DNA from: a virus
Reading direction: 5' to 3' (one strand)
Length of the DNA stretch: 37,103 nt
IMG/VR virus record: IMGVR_UViG_3300025711_000019
Span: 1-37,103 of that record
Every line of letters starts with the position of its first letter. The first letter of the stretch is position 1. The position numbers and the translations under genes are program-made. Positions 8,217 through 14,245 of this stretch are shown in pieces. The notes below the pieces were generated by a model, which was not told the origin of the DNA, made no database searches, and saw only the letters and a list, made by a program, of their open reading frames with translations.

Positions 8217-8680
8217 GCTTCGAGCGCATCGCTAAGATCCTGCACGTCGACGAGGTCAACATGATGCACGGACCCCGAGGGGTCGCGATCTACGTGCGCA
8301 TCGGCAAGTCGACGCACAGCGCGATGGTCGACAACGAGGCGCTCGGCGTCGGCAAGCGGCGGCTCGAGGTGATCGCCGAGCACCTCGGTCACCTCGCTGA
8401 CGCGAACACCCACAAGGTCCGCAACCGCCTCATCAAGGGTCACGTGGATCCCGCGACGGCGGCAGCCATCCAGGCGGATCGCGACACCGACCTGCGCCGG
8501 GCTTTTGCTGGCCGCGCCTGGTTCGACCGGCCGTACGACGGCCCGCTCCAGCAGGCGCAGCGCGCCGACCCAGCTCCGGCAGAACCTCCGTCTCCGCTCC
8601 CTCCGGCGCCGGCTCAGGAGCCTGACGAGGTGATGCCGAGCAGGTTCCACGCTATCATGGCCGAGCTGCAGAGCATGTAG
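8213..8680 (+). CDS. hypothetical protein with Pro-rich linker (155 aa)
   Basis: ATG 8213 sits in an ATGA overlap with the nuclease gene. The N-terminal ~100 residues are folded (mixed strand/helix, including IYVRIGKSTHSAMVDNE), then comes a flexible Pro/Ala segment near residues 118-140 (APAEPPSPLPPAPAQEP) and a short C-terminal helix (PSRFHAIMAELQSM), the arrangement of a partner-binding tail. No family is recognised. Coupling to the nuclease suggests a related job. Confidence 0.5.
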   Translation: MSFERIAKILHVDEVNMMHGPRGVAIYVRIGKSTHSAMVDNEALGVGKRRLEVIAEHLGHLADANTHKVRNRLIKGHVDPATAAAIQADRDTDLRRAFAGRAWFDRPYDGPLQQAQRADPAPAEPPSPLPPAPAQEPDEVMPSRFHAIMAELQSM

Positions 8681-8703
8681 CTTGCCGAGAGGATCTGGAA
8701 AAG

Positions 8704-9081
8704 ATGAGACAGCTGAGATACGTCGACTTCGACTGCGCGAACTGCGGATCGATCTGTACGCGGCTGGTGTACTTCGACACCGACCTGCGTCGTCCGTGCG
8801 ACGACGACACGCAGTATTGCGAAGAGGAGATCTACTCGAACTTGACGGAAGCTGGCGTGCCTTGTTGGTCTGCTTGTGGTGCCGAGTTGACCCCGCGCGA
8901 GATGAACGGCATCGGTTACATGAAGACGATCGTGAAGGGCAACGGAGACTTCTGTGAGCGCGAGCGCGCGCGGCTCGAGAAGCGCGGCGACGACCACTGG
9001 CGCAGGCAGGGCCGCGACGAGGCGATCGACCGGGAGCGAGCCTTCCTCAAGAAGCAAGGAGTCGCTGGCGGAGTCAAGTGA
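8704..9081 (+). CDS. Cys-rich, probable zinc-binding protein (125 aa)
   Basis: The start at 8704 follows a GAGAGGA tract. The N-terminal half has CANCGSIC, two further Cys (RPC, YC) and a PCWSACG segment, so one or two zinc sites are likely. The C-terminal half is a charged helix (CERERARLEKRGDDHWRRQGRDEAIDRERAF). The lower-GC tract around 8820-8890 differs from its neighbours. Function unknown. It is the last gene before the promoter at 9108. Confidence 0.55.
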   Translation: MRQLRYVDFDCANCGSICTRLVYFDTDLRRPCDDDTQYCEEEIYSNLTEAGVPCWSACGAELTPREMNGIGYMKTIVKGNGDFCERERARLEKRGDDHWRRQGRDEAIDRERAFLKKQGVAGGVK

Positions 9082-9107
9082 CAGAGCACCGTCGTCAAAC
9101 GTCGTCG

Positions 9108-9135
9108 TTGATATGAGGTGGCGCGCTCGTAATAT
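9108..9135 (+). promoter_or_regulatory. sigma70-like promoter
   Basis: TTGATA (9108-9113), a 16-bp spacer and TAATAT (9130-9135) make one of the best consensus-like promoters in the window. The -10 is bracketed by an inverted repeat CGCGCTC (9122-9128) / GAGCGCG (9151-9157), a plausible operator. Transcription would start near 9142 and feed the gene at 9209. Confidence 0.55.
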
Positions 9136-9158
9136 TGCAACAGGACACTAGAGCGCGT

Positions 9159-9179
9159 ACATCTAGAACAACTAGATGT
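9159..9179 (+). promoter_or_regulatory. perfect stem-loop/operator in 5' leader
   Basis: ACATCTAG and CTAGATGT pair perfectly (8 bp) around AACAA. It lies inside the predicted leader of the next gene and covers the first possible ATG (9176). It could be a protein-binding palindrome or an RNA hairpin controlling start choice. Confidence 0.5.
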
Positions 9180-9208
9180 CATTCGTGAAGACCCCGGAAG
9201 GCGTGATC

Positions 9209-9466
9209 ATGGACGCCGACAACCACCGAGCGATGGTCGCCCTCGCGACGGAGCACGGCCTCGGCAACGTGCTGGCGATGCTGGTCCCGGCTGAGCCGTA
9301 CGACCCGCAGGAGATCTTCCAGCGGTCACTGCTCGCGCGGGACCTCCGGGAGGAGACGCGAGCTGCCCAGATCGAGGACGACTTCCGGCTGCGCGGGCAG
9401 CAGCGCTACGTCAAGCGGGAGGCGCCTCCCGTCCCTCCGTGGGCTCGGGCGCGCCGGCGCGGCTGA
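9209..9466 (+). CDS. hypothetical protein (85 aa)
   Basis: ATG 9209 is chosen because GGAAGG lies 7 nt upstream. The ATG at 9176 would add 11 residues but has no Shine-Dalgarno and is buried in the stem-loop 9159-9179. The protein is helical with an Arg/Glu-rich middle (SLLARDLREETRAAQIEDDFRLRGQQRYVKRE) and a basic Pro-rich end. No recognised family. It has its own promoter and converges on the minus-strand gene 2 nt downstream. Confidence 0.55.
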   Translation: MDADNHRAMVALATEHGLGNVLAMLVPAEPYDPQEIFQRSLLARDLREETRAAQIEDDFRLRGQQRYVKREAPPVPPWARARRRG

Positions 9467-9467
9467 C

Positions 9468-9878
9468 CTAGTCCTGCCGCCACGCCTTGACGCTGACCTG
9501 GACCGTCTGCCCCGCGGCGGGCTGCGCGCCGGTCGGGTCGATCCACAGCGCGACGAACTCGCGCTCGTGGTGCGTGACGTACGTCTGGTCCTGGTCGGCC
9601 ATCCCGCTCATCTGCAGCACGCCGTGCGGCTTGGCGGCCGGCGGCGGGGAGGTGCCGACGCCGGTGTTGTACTCGTAGTCGAACGAGTACAGGACGCGGA
9701 GGCCGGGAGGCGGCGGGTTCGTCCCGAACTCGAGGGAGATGCGCTGGCCCTGGGCGACGAACCCGAACCACATCTGGCCGCGCGGGTCGCGCGGGTCGAG
9801 TACGGGTTGGAGCGCCGCCGTGCCGGGGTTGAGGTCGACGATGCGGAAGAAGTCGTTCGTGTGGTTTGTCGCGGTCAT
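9468..9878 (-). CDS. beta-rich hypothetical protein, isolated on minus strand
   Basis: 136 aa. It is the only minus-strand gene among the left-hand plus-strand genes. The sequence is dominated by strands and turns (MWFGFVAQGQRISLEFG, LRVLYSFDYEYNTG, REFVALWIDP, QTVQVSVKAW), as in small beta-sandwich virion or decoration proteins. No signal peptide or catalytic motif is visible. There is no Shine-Dalgarno; TATCTT on the minus strand (plus 9888-9893) lies 9 nt before the ATG, so a leaderless transcript is possible. A structural role is a guess from fold type only. Confidence 0.55.
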   Translation of the reverse strand: MTATNHTNDFFRIVDLNPGTAALQPVLDPRDPRGQMWFGFVAQGQRISLEFGTNPPPPGLRVLYSFDYEYNTGVGTSPPPAAKPHGVLQMSGMADQDQTYVTHHEREFVALWIDPTGAQPAAGQTVQVSVKAWRQD

Positions 9879-9936
9879 TGGGTCGGGAAGATACCTACTG
9901 GCGCTGGCGATCGCACCTCGGGATCGTCGAGATCGG

Positions 9937-9969
9937 GCGGCACCCCTGGGGTGCGCCGCCGGCGCACCC
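9937..9969. promoter_or_regulatory. overlapping alternative hairpins between divergent genes
   Basis: GGGTGCGCC (9949-9957) pairs perfectly with GGCGCACCC (9961-9969) around 3 nt. The same GGGGTGC can instead pair with GCACCCC just upstream (9940-9946). The two stems exclude each other. The element lies in the 170-bp gap between the divergent genes at 9878 (-) and 10049 (+). Confidence 0.4.
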
Positions 9970-10013
9970 TCCGCGCGCTCGAAGTAGCCGGAAGATGCCG
10001 GCCGGAGACCTTG

Positions 10014-10042
10014 TTGCGTGCGCCCGCCCCCGCCGTTACGCT
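10014..10042 (+). promoter_or_regulatory. promoter of HTH/terminase operon
   Basis: TTGCGT (10014-10019), 17 bp, TACGCT (10037-10042). The same -10 hexamer is seen upstream of the gene starting at 12802. The expected transcription start coincides with the GTG at 10049, which lacks a Shine-Dalgarno: a leaderless mRNA. Confidence 0.5.
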
Positions 10043-10048
10043 GGACAC

Positions 10049-10309
10049 GTGAGCAGGCGCATCCGTCGTCGCAGAGCCGTCGTCAAGCTGGACCTCTTCC
10101 GCAAGGCGAAGTGGCTCGTGGCAAACGGCATGCCACCGACGTACGTCGCCGAGAAGCTCCGGGTGTCGCGGACGACCGAGCTCCGCTGGCGCCAGCTCAT
10201 GGACCACGACGACGCGGTCAAGGAGCTCCGCCGCCGGGTGCTGCAGCTGCCCGAGCGGTACCGAGACCAGATCGCCACCGCGATCCAAGACGCCCGGAGG
10301 GCAGCGTGA
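10049..10309 (+). CDS. small HTH DNA-binding protein (86 aa)
   Basis: Starts at GTG 10049, directly downstream of a promoter. Longer upstream frames cross the hairpin and promoter and are not credible. Basic N-terminus (SRRIRRRRAVVK), then a helix-turn-helix WLVANGMPPTYVAEKLRVSRTTELRW (residues ~25-50), followed by two charged helices. Fold and position just before the small-terminase candidate suggest either a DNA-recognition part of the packaging machinery or an operon repressor. Overlaps the next gene by GTGA. Confidence 0.6.
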   Translation: MSRRIRRRRAVVKLDLFRKAKWLVANGMPPTYVAEKLRVSRTTELRWRQLMDHDDAVKELRRRVLQLPERYRDQIATAIQDARRAA

Positions 10310-10431
10310 ACCGTAACCGAGACCTGGCCGCCTCGCTGTGGAGCTTCTACCGAGCGTGGGCGGACAACAACTTCAAGAGCATCGACTCCGACGGGGACGT
10401 GTTCCGCGCGCGACCTGCGAGGGCAGCATGA
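10306..10431 (+). CDS. 41-aa hypothetical protein
   Basis: GTG 10306 overlaps the previous stop (GTGA) and its own stop overlaps the next ATG (ATGA), which strongly suggests real translation. The sequence holds an amphipathic helix (LAASLWSFYRAWADNNF) and a DSDGDVF segment. No family is recognised. Confidence 0.5.
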   Translation: MNRNRDLAASLWSFYRAWADNNFKSIDSDGDVFRARPARAA

Positions 10432-11297
10432 GCGCGTCGAAGAGAGACAGGACCACCGCTCCGCGGGGCGCGACGACGCGGCCGAGCAAGGCGAAGCACG
10501 TCGGGGACCGCAACGTCGCGCCGCCCGCCGGCTACAGGCCCGCGGGCAAGGCCAAGCCCGGCGAGGCCGCCATGGATGCGCAGCTCGCCGGCGCCGAGCC
10601 GGCCGCGGCGCCGACCCCGCCGGCGGTCGAGGTCAGCGACCAGGCGCCGCCGGCCGACCCGTGGTGGACGGCCGAGCGCGAGAAGGCGTTCTCGATGACG
10701 CTCCAGGGCGTCCCGCAGCACACGGTCGCGGCCGAGCTCGGCCGCGACCGGCACACGGTGGCGAGGTGGACGGAGGACGAGCGGTTCGTGCAGCGCCTGG
10801 TCGACGAGAACGCCGCGCGCTTCCGGGCGTCGCGGCAGCGCCGGGCGATGCAGACCGTCCGGCTCACCGACAAGACCGACCGGCTCGCCAACAAGATGAT
10901 CGACAAGGCGATCGAGCTGGCCGAGAAGGGCAAGGACGACCTCGGGGTCCGCCTCGCCGCGCGGGACTGGCTCCAGGAGTTCCGCGAGAACAGCCGGCGC
11001 GAGGACGAGATCTACGGCCTAGCGGGCCAGCGCGTGGACGTCAGCGTGAGCGGGCAGGTCCAGCATCAACACCAGCACCGTGGCAAGGTCGACGTCACGT
11101 TCAAGGCGTTCCTCGCGACCTCGCTGAGGAACCTGGGCGTCGACCCGGACGTCGAGGTGGTCGACCCCGGCCGCGCGGACGAGGCGCTCGCGGTCATCGC
11201 GGAGCGCGCGCTGGCCGAGGGGTCGTTCCTGGACGACCTCGTCGAGCGCGAGAAGCAGGCGCAGCTCGCCCCGGTGCTCGCCGCCGACCGCAAGTGA
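10428..11297 (+). CDS. putative small terminase subunit / HTH protein
   Basis: 289 aa from ATG 10428. The first ~75 residues are a flexible basic/Pro-Ala tail. Residues ~79-130 form a helix-turn-helix region (WWTAEREKAF, then GVPQHTVAAELGRDRHTVARW), the DNA-binding layout common in phage small terminases. A long helical segment (residues ~135-195) could be the oligomerisation core, and the acidic C-terminus could contact the large subunit. There is a QHQHQHR run near residue 215. The large terminase lies on the opposite strand 3 kb away, unlike the usual adjacent pair, so this call is moderate; a general DNA-binding protein remains possible. Confidence 0.5.
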   Translation: MSASKRDRTTAPRGATTRPSKAKHVGDRNVAPPAGYRPAGKAKPGEAAMDAQLAGAEPAAAPTPPAVEVSDQAPPADPWWTAEREKAFSMTLQGVPQHTVAAELGRDRHTVARWTEDERFVQRLVDENAARFRASRQRRAMQTVRLTDKTDRLANKMIDKAIELAEKGKDDLGVRLAARDWLQEFRENSRREDEIYGLAGQRVDVSVSGQVQHQHQHRGKVDVTFKAFLATSLRNLGVDPDVEVVDPGRADEALAVIAERALAEGSFLDDLVEREKQAQLAPVLAADRK

Positions 11298-11392
11298 TGA
11301 GGCCCGATCAGCGTTGAGGAGGGTGGCACGCCTCCCCGTGACAGGCGGAGATGGTGTGAGTAGCGCAGCCTCAGACTCGTCGTTCTTCTTCA

Positions 11393-11683
11393 TCATCTAC
11401 CTCGTGGCCCTCGGCCTAACGCGGCCAGCGAGGCGCGTAGCTGGTCGTTGTGGGTCTCGAGCTCGAGGATCTTCGCTTCGCTCGCCTCGAGCAGGGCGAG
11501 CGCCGTGGTCAGCGCCTCGCAGACGCCGGCGAAGTTCTTCGCCCCGAGCCGGTGACCGCAGCGGGCTCCCCACGCGGCGAGGCGGTGCATGCGGGCTCGC
11601 GGCGTGTCGGCCGGGGCTCGCGTCTGGTGGACGTCGGTGCGAGTGACGTTGTTCATGAACGTGTTCGGCTTGACGGTATTCAT
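11393..11683 (-). CDS. hypothetical protein with C-terminal helix (96 aa)
   Basis: ATG 11683 lies 3 nt beyond the upstream gene's stop with an AAGG-like tract before it. The C-terminal half (LTTALALLEASEAKILELETHNDQLRASLAAL) has heptad-like hydrophobic spacing and is likely a short coiled coil. It is the last minus-strand gene and converges on the plus operon ending at 11297. The 95-bp gap between them contains GGAGG ... CCTCC (about 11321-11338), a weak possible bidirectional terminator. Confidence 0.5.
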   Translation of the reverse strand: MNTVKPNTFMNNVTRTDVHQTRAPADTPRARMHRLAAWGARCGHRLGAKNFAGVCEALTTALALLEASEAKILELETHNDQLRASLAALGRGPRGR

Positions 11684-11686
11684 ACT

Positions 11687-12802
11687 TCACCTTCTATCAT
11701 CGTAGAAGCTGTGGTCGATGTAGACGATGTCATCGTTAGACAACCACTTCATTGGAGAAGTGAGAATATCAGAATTCCCTGGCACTATGCGTATCGGGTG
11801 AGAGAATTCTACTTCCCCAATGGAGGAACTGAGACGCAATTTACGGATCATATCCGAAGCATCTCGGCAGACGCTCTGGCTGTATAAGCGAGCTGCAGTG
11901 ATGACGAGCAGATTCCGCTTCCTCTCCATCACGCACCGGGCGACCGCCTCGATCAGGCACTTCTGCGTGCGCCCGGATTGGCGAGGGTAGGTCCCGCGCA
12001 GGCTCGCGATGCGCGCGAACTCGTCGAAGTCGGCGAGGTTGAGCCGGCGCCTCATCTTGTCGCATAACTCGGTGAACCTCGGGTCGTCGTCGTTGACCGA
12101 GCTGCCGAGGATGGTTGACTCGGACGCGGTCGCGACCTCGTCGGCCTGCTCTCGCAGGATCGGAGGTGCAGGGTACGGTTGACCTAACGAGGTGTTTACG
12201 AACCCATTAAGATTCAACGTCGCGATCCGATCTACGGCGTCGGCAAGCTTGAGGTCGAGCTCTGCAGCTTTGACCCACGGTGTTACGTCAGTGATGTAGC
12301 GGTTGAATCCATCGTCATCGGCGCCTCGGTACGGTGGTGGCATGTTCCATGTCCTGCGCGATTTACTCCGCACAGCTTTGTCATCACCAAAGAAGATCTT
12401 AGGTTCCCGCAACCTGACGCCGCGGTCGATGCCGTAGAACGAGCTCGGGCTCACCGCCGCGGCTTGTAGGCTGAACGCTCGGAGCGTGCTGCATGCCTTG
12501 CATTGCAGGACGATCTCGCTGATCGTGTGCGTGATCAGCGCTTCGGCTCCGCACTCTCTGCACCAGTAGCGGCGGGTCGCCAGGTTGGTGCCAGCGGGGA
12601 CCGCATACGTCTGGCCCGGCGGCGGGCACGCTCGGCACACGACGCGGTCGTCGGACACCAGCTCCAGCCCGCTGAGCTTGCACGCGCTGCACGACGCCTT
12701 GTCGCCGTCGACCACCAGGTGCGGGACCTGCGGCAGCTCGGGCTCTTCGTCCATCTCCATCGCGATCATGGCGAACCGCGATGCGGGCTTGTTGTCGTCC
12801 AT
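11687..12802 (-). CDS. zinc-ribbon protein with truncated-looking P-loop ATPase end
   Basis: 371 aa from ATG 12802; the longer start at 12841 would begin inside the operator. The N-terminus has four Cys pairs: CSACKLSG, CRAC, CREC and CKAC, probably two zinc ribbons (residues ~38-115). A linker follows, then RQSGRTQKCLIEAVARC (about residue 275), which resembles an R-x-S-G-R-T P-loop of phage helicase/ATPase proteins, then NLLVITA, and DDIVYIDHSF at the very end, resembling a Walker B strand. The protein stops ~10 residues later, so most of a normal ATPase core is missing. The 3' part is noticeably AT-richer. Role unknown; a DNA-binding regulator or a decayed ATPase are both possible. Confidence 0.5.
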   Translation of the reverse strand: MDDNKPASRFAMIAMEMDEEPELPQVPHLVVDGDKASCSACKLSGLELVSDDRVVCRACPPPGQTYAVPAGTNLATRRYWCRECGAEALITHTISEIVLQCKACSTLRAFSLQAAAVSPSSFYGIDRGVRLREPKIFFGDDKAVRSKSRRTWNMPPPYRGADDDGFNRYITDVTPWVKAAELDLKLADAVDRIATLNLNGFVNTSLGQPYPAPPILREQADEVATASESTILGSSVNDDDPRFTELCDKMRRRLNLADFDEFARIASLRGTYPRQSGRTQKCLIEAVARCVMERKRNLLVITAARLYSQSVCRDASDMIRKLRLSSSIGEVEFSHPIRIVPGNSDILTSPMKWLSNDDIVYIDHSFYDDRR

Positions 12803-12812
12803 GGTGGGGACG

Positions 12813-12848
12813 AGCGTACCAATTCGAGTTGACGCCGTCAACTCGAAT
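12813..12848 (-). promoter_or_regulatory. palindromic promoter/operator (family site 2)
   Basis: Perfect 27-bp palindrome (12822-12848): 13-bp arms around one central base, containing GTTGAC-GCC-GTCAAC on the plus strand. On the minus strand TTGACG (12841-12836), a 17-bp spacer and TACGCT (12818-12813) form a promoter whose -10 ends 10 nt before ATG 12802. That start has no Shine-Dalgarno, so a leader of about 3 nt is expected. Confidence 0.65.
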
Positions 12849-12855
12849 GCGGCGG

Positions 12856-13692
12856 TCAGTCCTCGCCGGACGCCGCGACCGCGCCGAGCAGCCAGGCACC
12901 GAGCTCGCGAGCCTGCTCGCGGGTCATGCGCTGGGCGTCGACCACGGTGCTGCCGGCGTCGGTCTTGACCTCGTGCTCGAGGATGATCCGCGCCGGCGCG
13001 AGGATCGGACCGACATCGTCATTGACGGGGACGAAGCTGACGGTGTACCCGGCGACCGACTTCGGCGATCTTCGCGCGGACCATCGCGTCTCGACAGCAT
13101 CCTGGACCTTGCGAGAAGCCTCGCGCGCCGCGATCTCGTCGCTGCTCGGGGTAAAGTTGCGCAGCGTGGCGAGGGGTGCTTCCGGCGAATCTGGCTTCCT
13201 GCGGCGGATGCGGTCGATGAGCGTCTCCGCCGCGTCTTCTGGGAGCTCCAGCTGCCGGACCGGGACCGGCGGCAGCGTGGTCGCGGCGCGCTCGACACCG
13301 GCTGTCTTCTCCACCGCGCGCACGCCGGCGTCCGACGTGTCGGTCTGGCGAGCTCGCCGTCGGAGCTCGTAACGGACGTCCGCGAACCTGGATTGGGTCT
13401 CCTCGTCACCTTCGCCGCGACTGAGCAAGGTCGAGAGATCGCGGAGCTCTTTCTCCAGCGCATCACGGCTCAGCACGTCGACGCCGGCCGGGGCGCTCCG
13501 TTGCGCTTGGCGGGTCGCCTCCCCGCGCGTCTCCGCACGTGCCTCAGCGAGGTCCACGCCGCGGCGCTTCAGCTCGCGGCGCAGGGCGTTCACGTGGTCC
13601 GCCTGTTCCATGGGGACACCCTCCGGCCACGTGATCCCTATCGTGTACAGGTCCTCTCGGATCTGTTCTGTCGACATCAGCTTGATGCTCAT
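12856..13692 (-). CDS. hypothetical protein, helical (278 aa)
   Basis: ATG 13692 with AGGAG 11 nt upstream. The N-terminal part is an unknown domain with motif TEQIREDLYTIGITWPEGVPM. Next come long charged helices (residues ~35-120, many Arg/Glu, low hydrophobicity). The C-terminal ~80 residues alternate strands and a final helix (GYTVSFVPVNDDVGPI, RIILEHEVKTDAGSTVV). No family is recognised. It precedes the coiled-coil gene and the large terminase in the same minus-strand transcription direction. Confidence 0.5.
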   Translation of the reverse strand: MSIKLMSTEQIREDLYTIGITWPEGVPMEQADHVNALRRELKRRGVDLAEARAETRGEATRQAQRSAPAGVDVLSRDALEKELRDLSTLLSRGEGDEETQSRFADVRYELRRRARQTDTSDAGVRAVEKTAGVERAATTLPPVPVRQLELPEDAAETLIDRIRRRKPDSPEAPLATLRNFTPSSDEIAAREASRKVQDAVETRWSARRSPKSVAGYTVSFVPVNDDVGPILAPARIILEHEVKTDAGSTVVDAQRMTREQARELGAWLLGAVAASGED

Positions 13693-13740
13693 CTGGTATC
13701 TGTCTCCTGCTTGGTGTCGTTATATCGCTCGCGTCCGTCG

Positions 13741-14223
13741 CTATTTCTTCGGTGGTGCCATCCAGTCGGGCCTGAGGTCCAGTCCGATCTCGATCAGCGC
13801 GTCCCGCTCCGCGTCGGCAATGTCGGGAGCTGTCACCCTCACGATGATCTTGTCGAACGCGCTCTTGACGCGGTTGTCGACGTCGCGCTTCTGCTGCCCG
13901 ATTAGCATGAAGCGCTGCTGCGCCTTCTCCGCCTCCGCTCTGGAGATGGCGGCTTCCACCGCCAGCGCTCCTTGCTCGGCCTCCATCGTGATGACCTTGC
14001 GGGTCAGCGCGTCGCTCAGCTCGTTGACTTTGGTGCGGAGGGCGGTGAGCTCGCGGTCGCGCTGCTGCTCCGCGGTCAGCTCCTCCGGGGTCGTCTGCTC
14101 GACATTGAACATGCGCCGATCGCGCAACTCGACGCGGATCTTCTGGAACCTGGTCTTGCAGGCGTCCATCTTCTCCGAGAGTGCTCGGAGCTCTGCTTCC
14201 AGCGCTTCTGTAGGTTCGATCAT
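13741..14223 (-). CDS. coiled-coil protein next to terminase (160 aa)
   Basis: ATG 14223 with AGGAG 6 nt upstream. Residues ~5-105 are almost entirely charged helix with heptad spacing (LEAELRALSEKMDACKTRF, RDRELTALRTKVNELSDAL, AEKAQQRFMLIGQQKRDVD). The C-terminal 45 residues (KIIVRVTAPDIADAERDAL) look like a small folded end. It lies 22 nt downstream of the large terminase. A scaffold-like or packaging-accessory role would suit position and structure, but nothing in the sequence proves it. Confidence 0.5.
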   Translation of the reverse strand: MIEPTEALEAELRALSEKMDACKTRFQKIRVELRDRRMFNVEQTTPEELTAEQQRDRELTALRTKVNELSDALTRKVITMEAEQGALAVEAAISRAEAEKAQQRFMLIGQQKRDVDNRVKSAFDKIIVRVTAPDIADAERDALIEIGLDLRPDWMAPPKK

Positions 14224-14245
14224 CTGATTCTCCTGGTTATTGACT

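Noticed and set aside
10018-10305. Alternative long frame through the small HTH gene
   Set aside because: Arg/Pro-rich shadow frame; only its end (10306-10431) is a real coupled gene.
12803-12841. Longer start of the zinc-ribbon protein at 12841
   Set aside because: It would translate the -10 and half of the perfect palindrome; ATG 12802 fits the promoter geometry.
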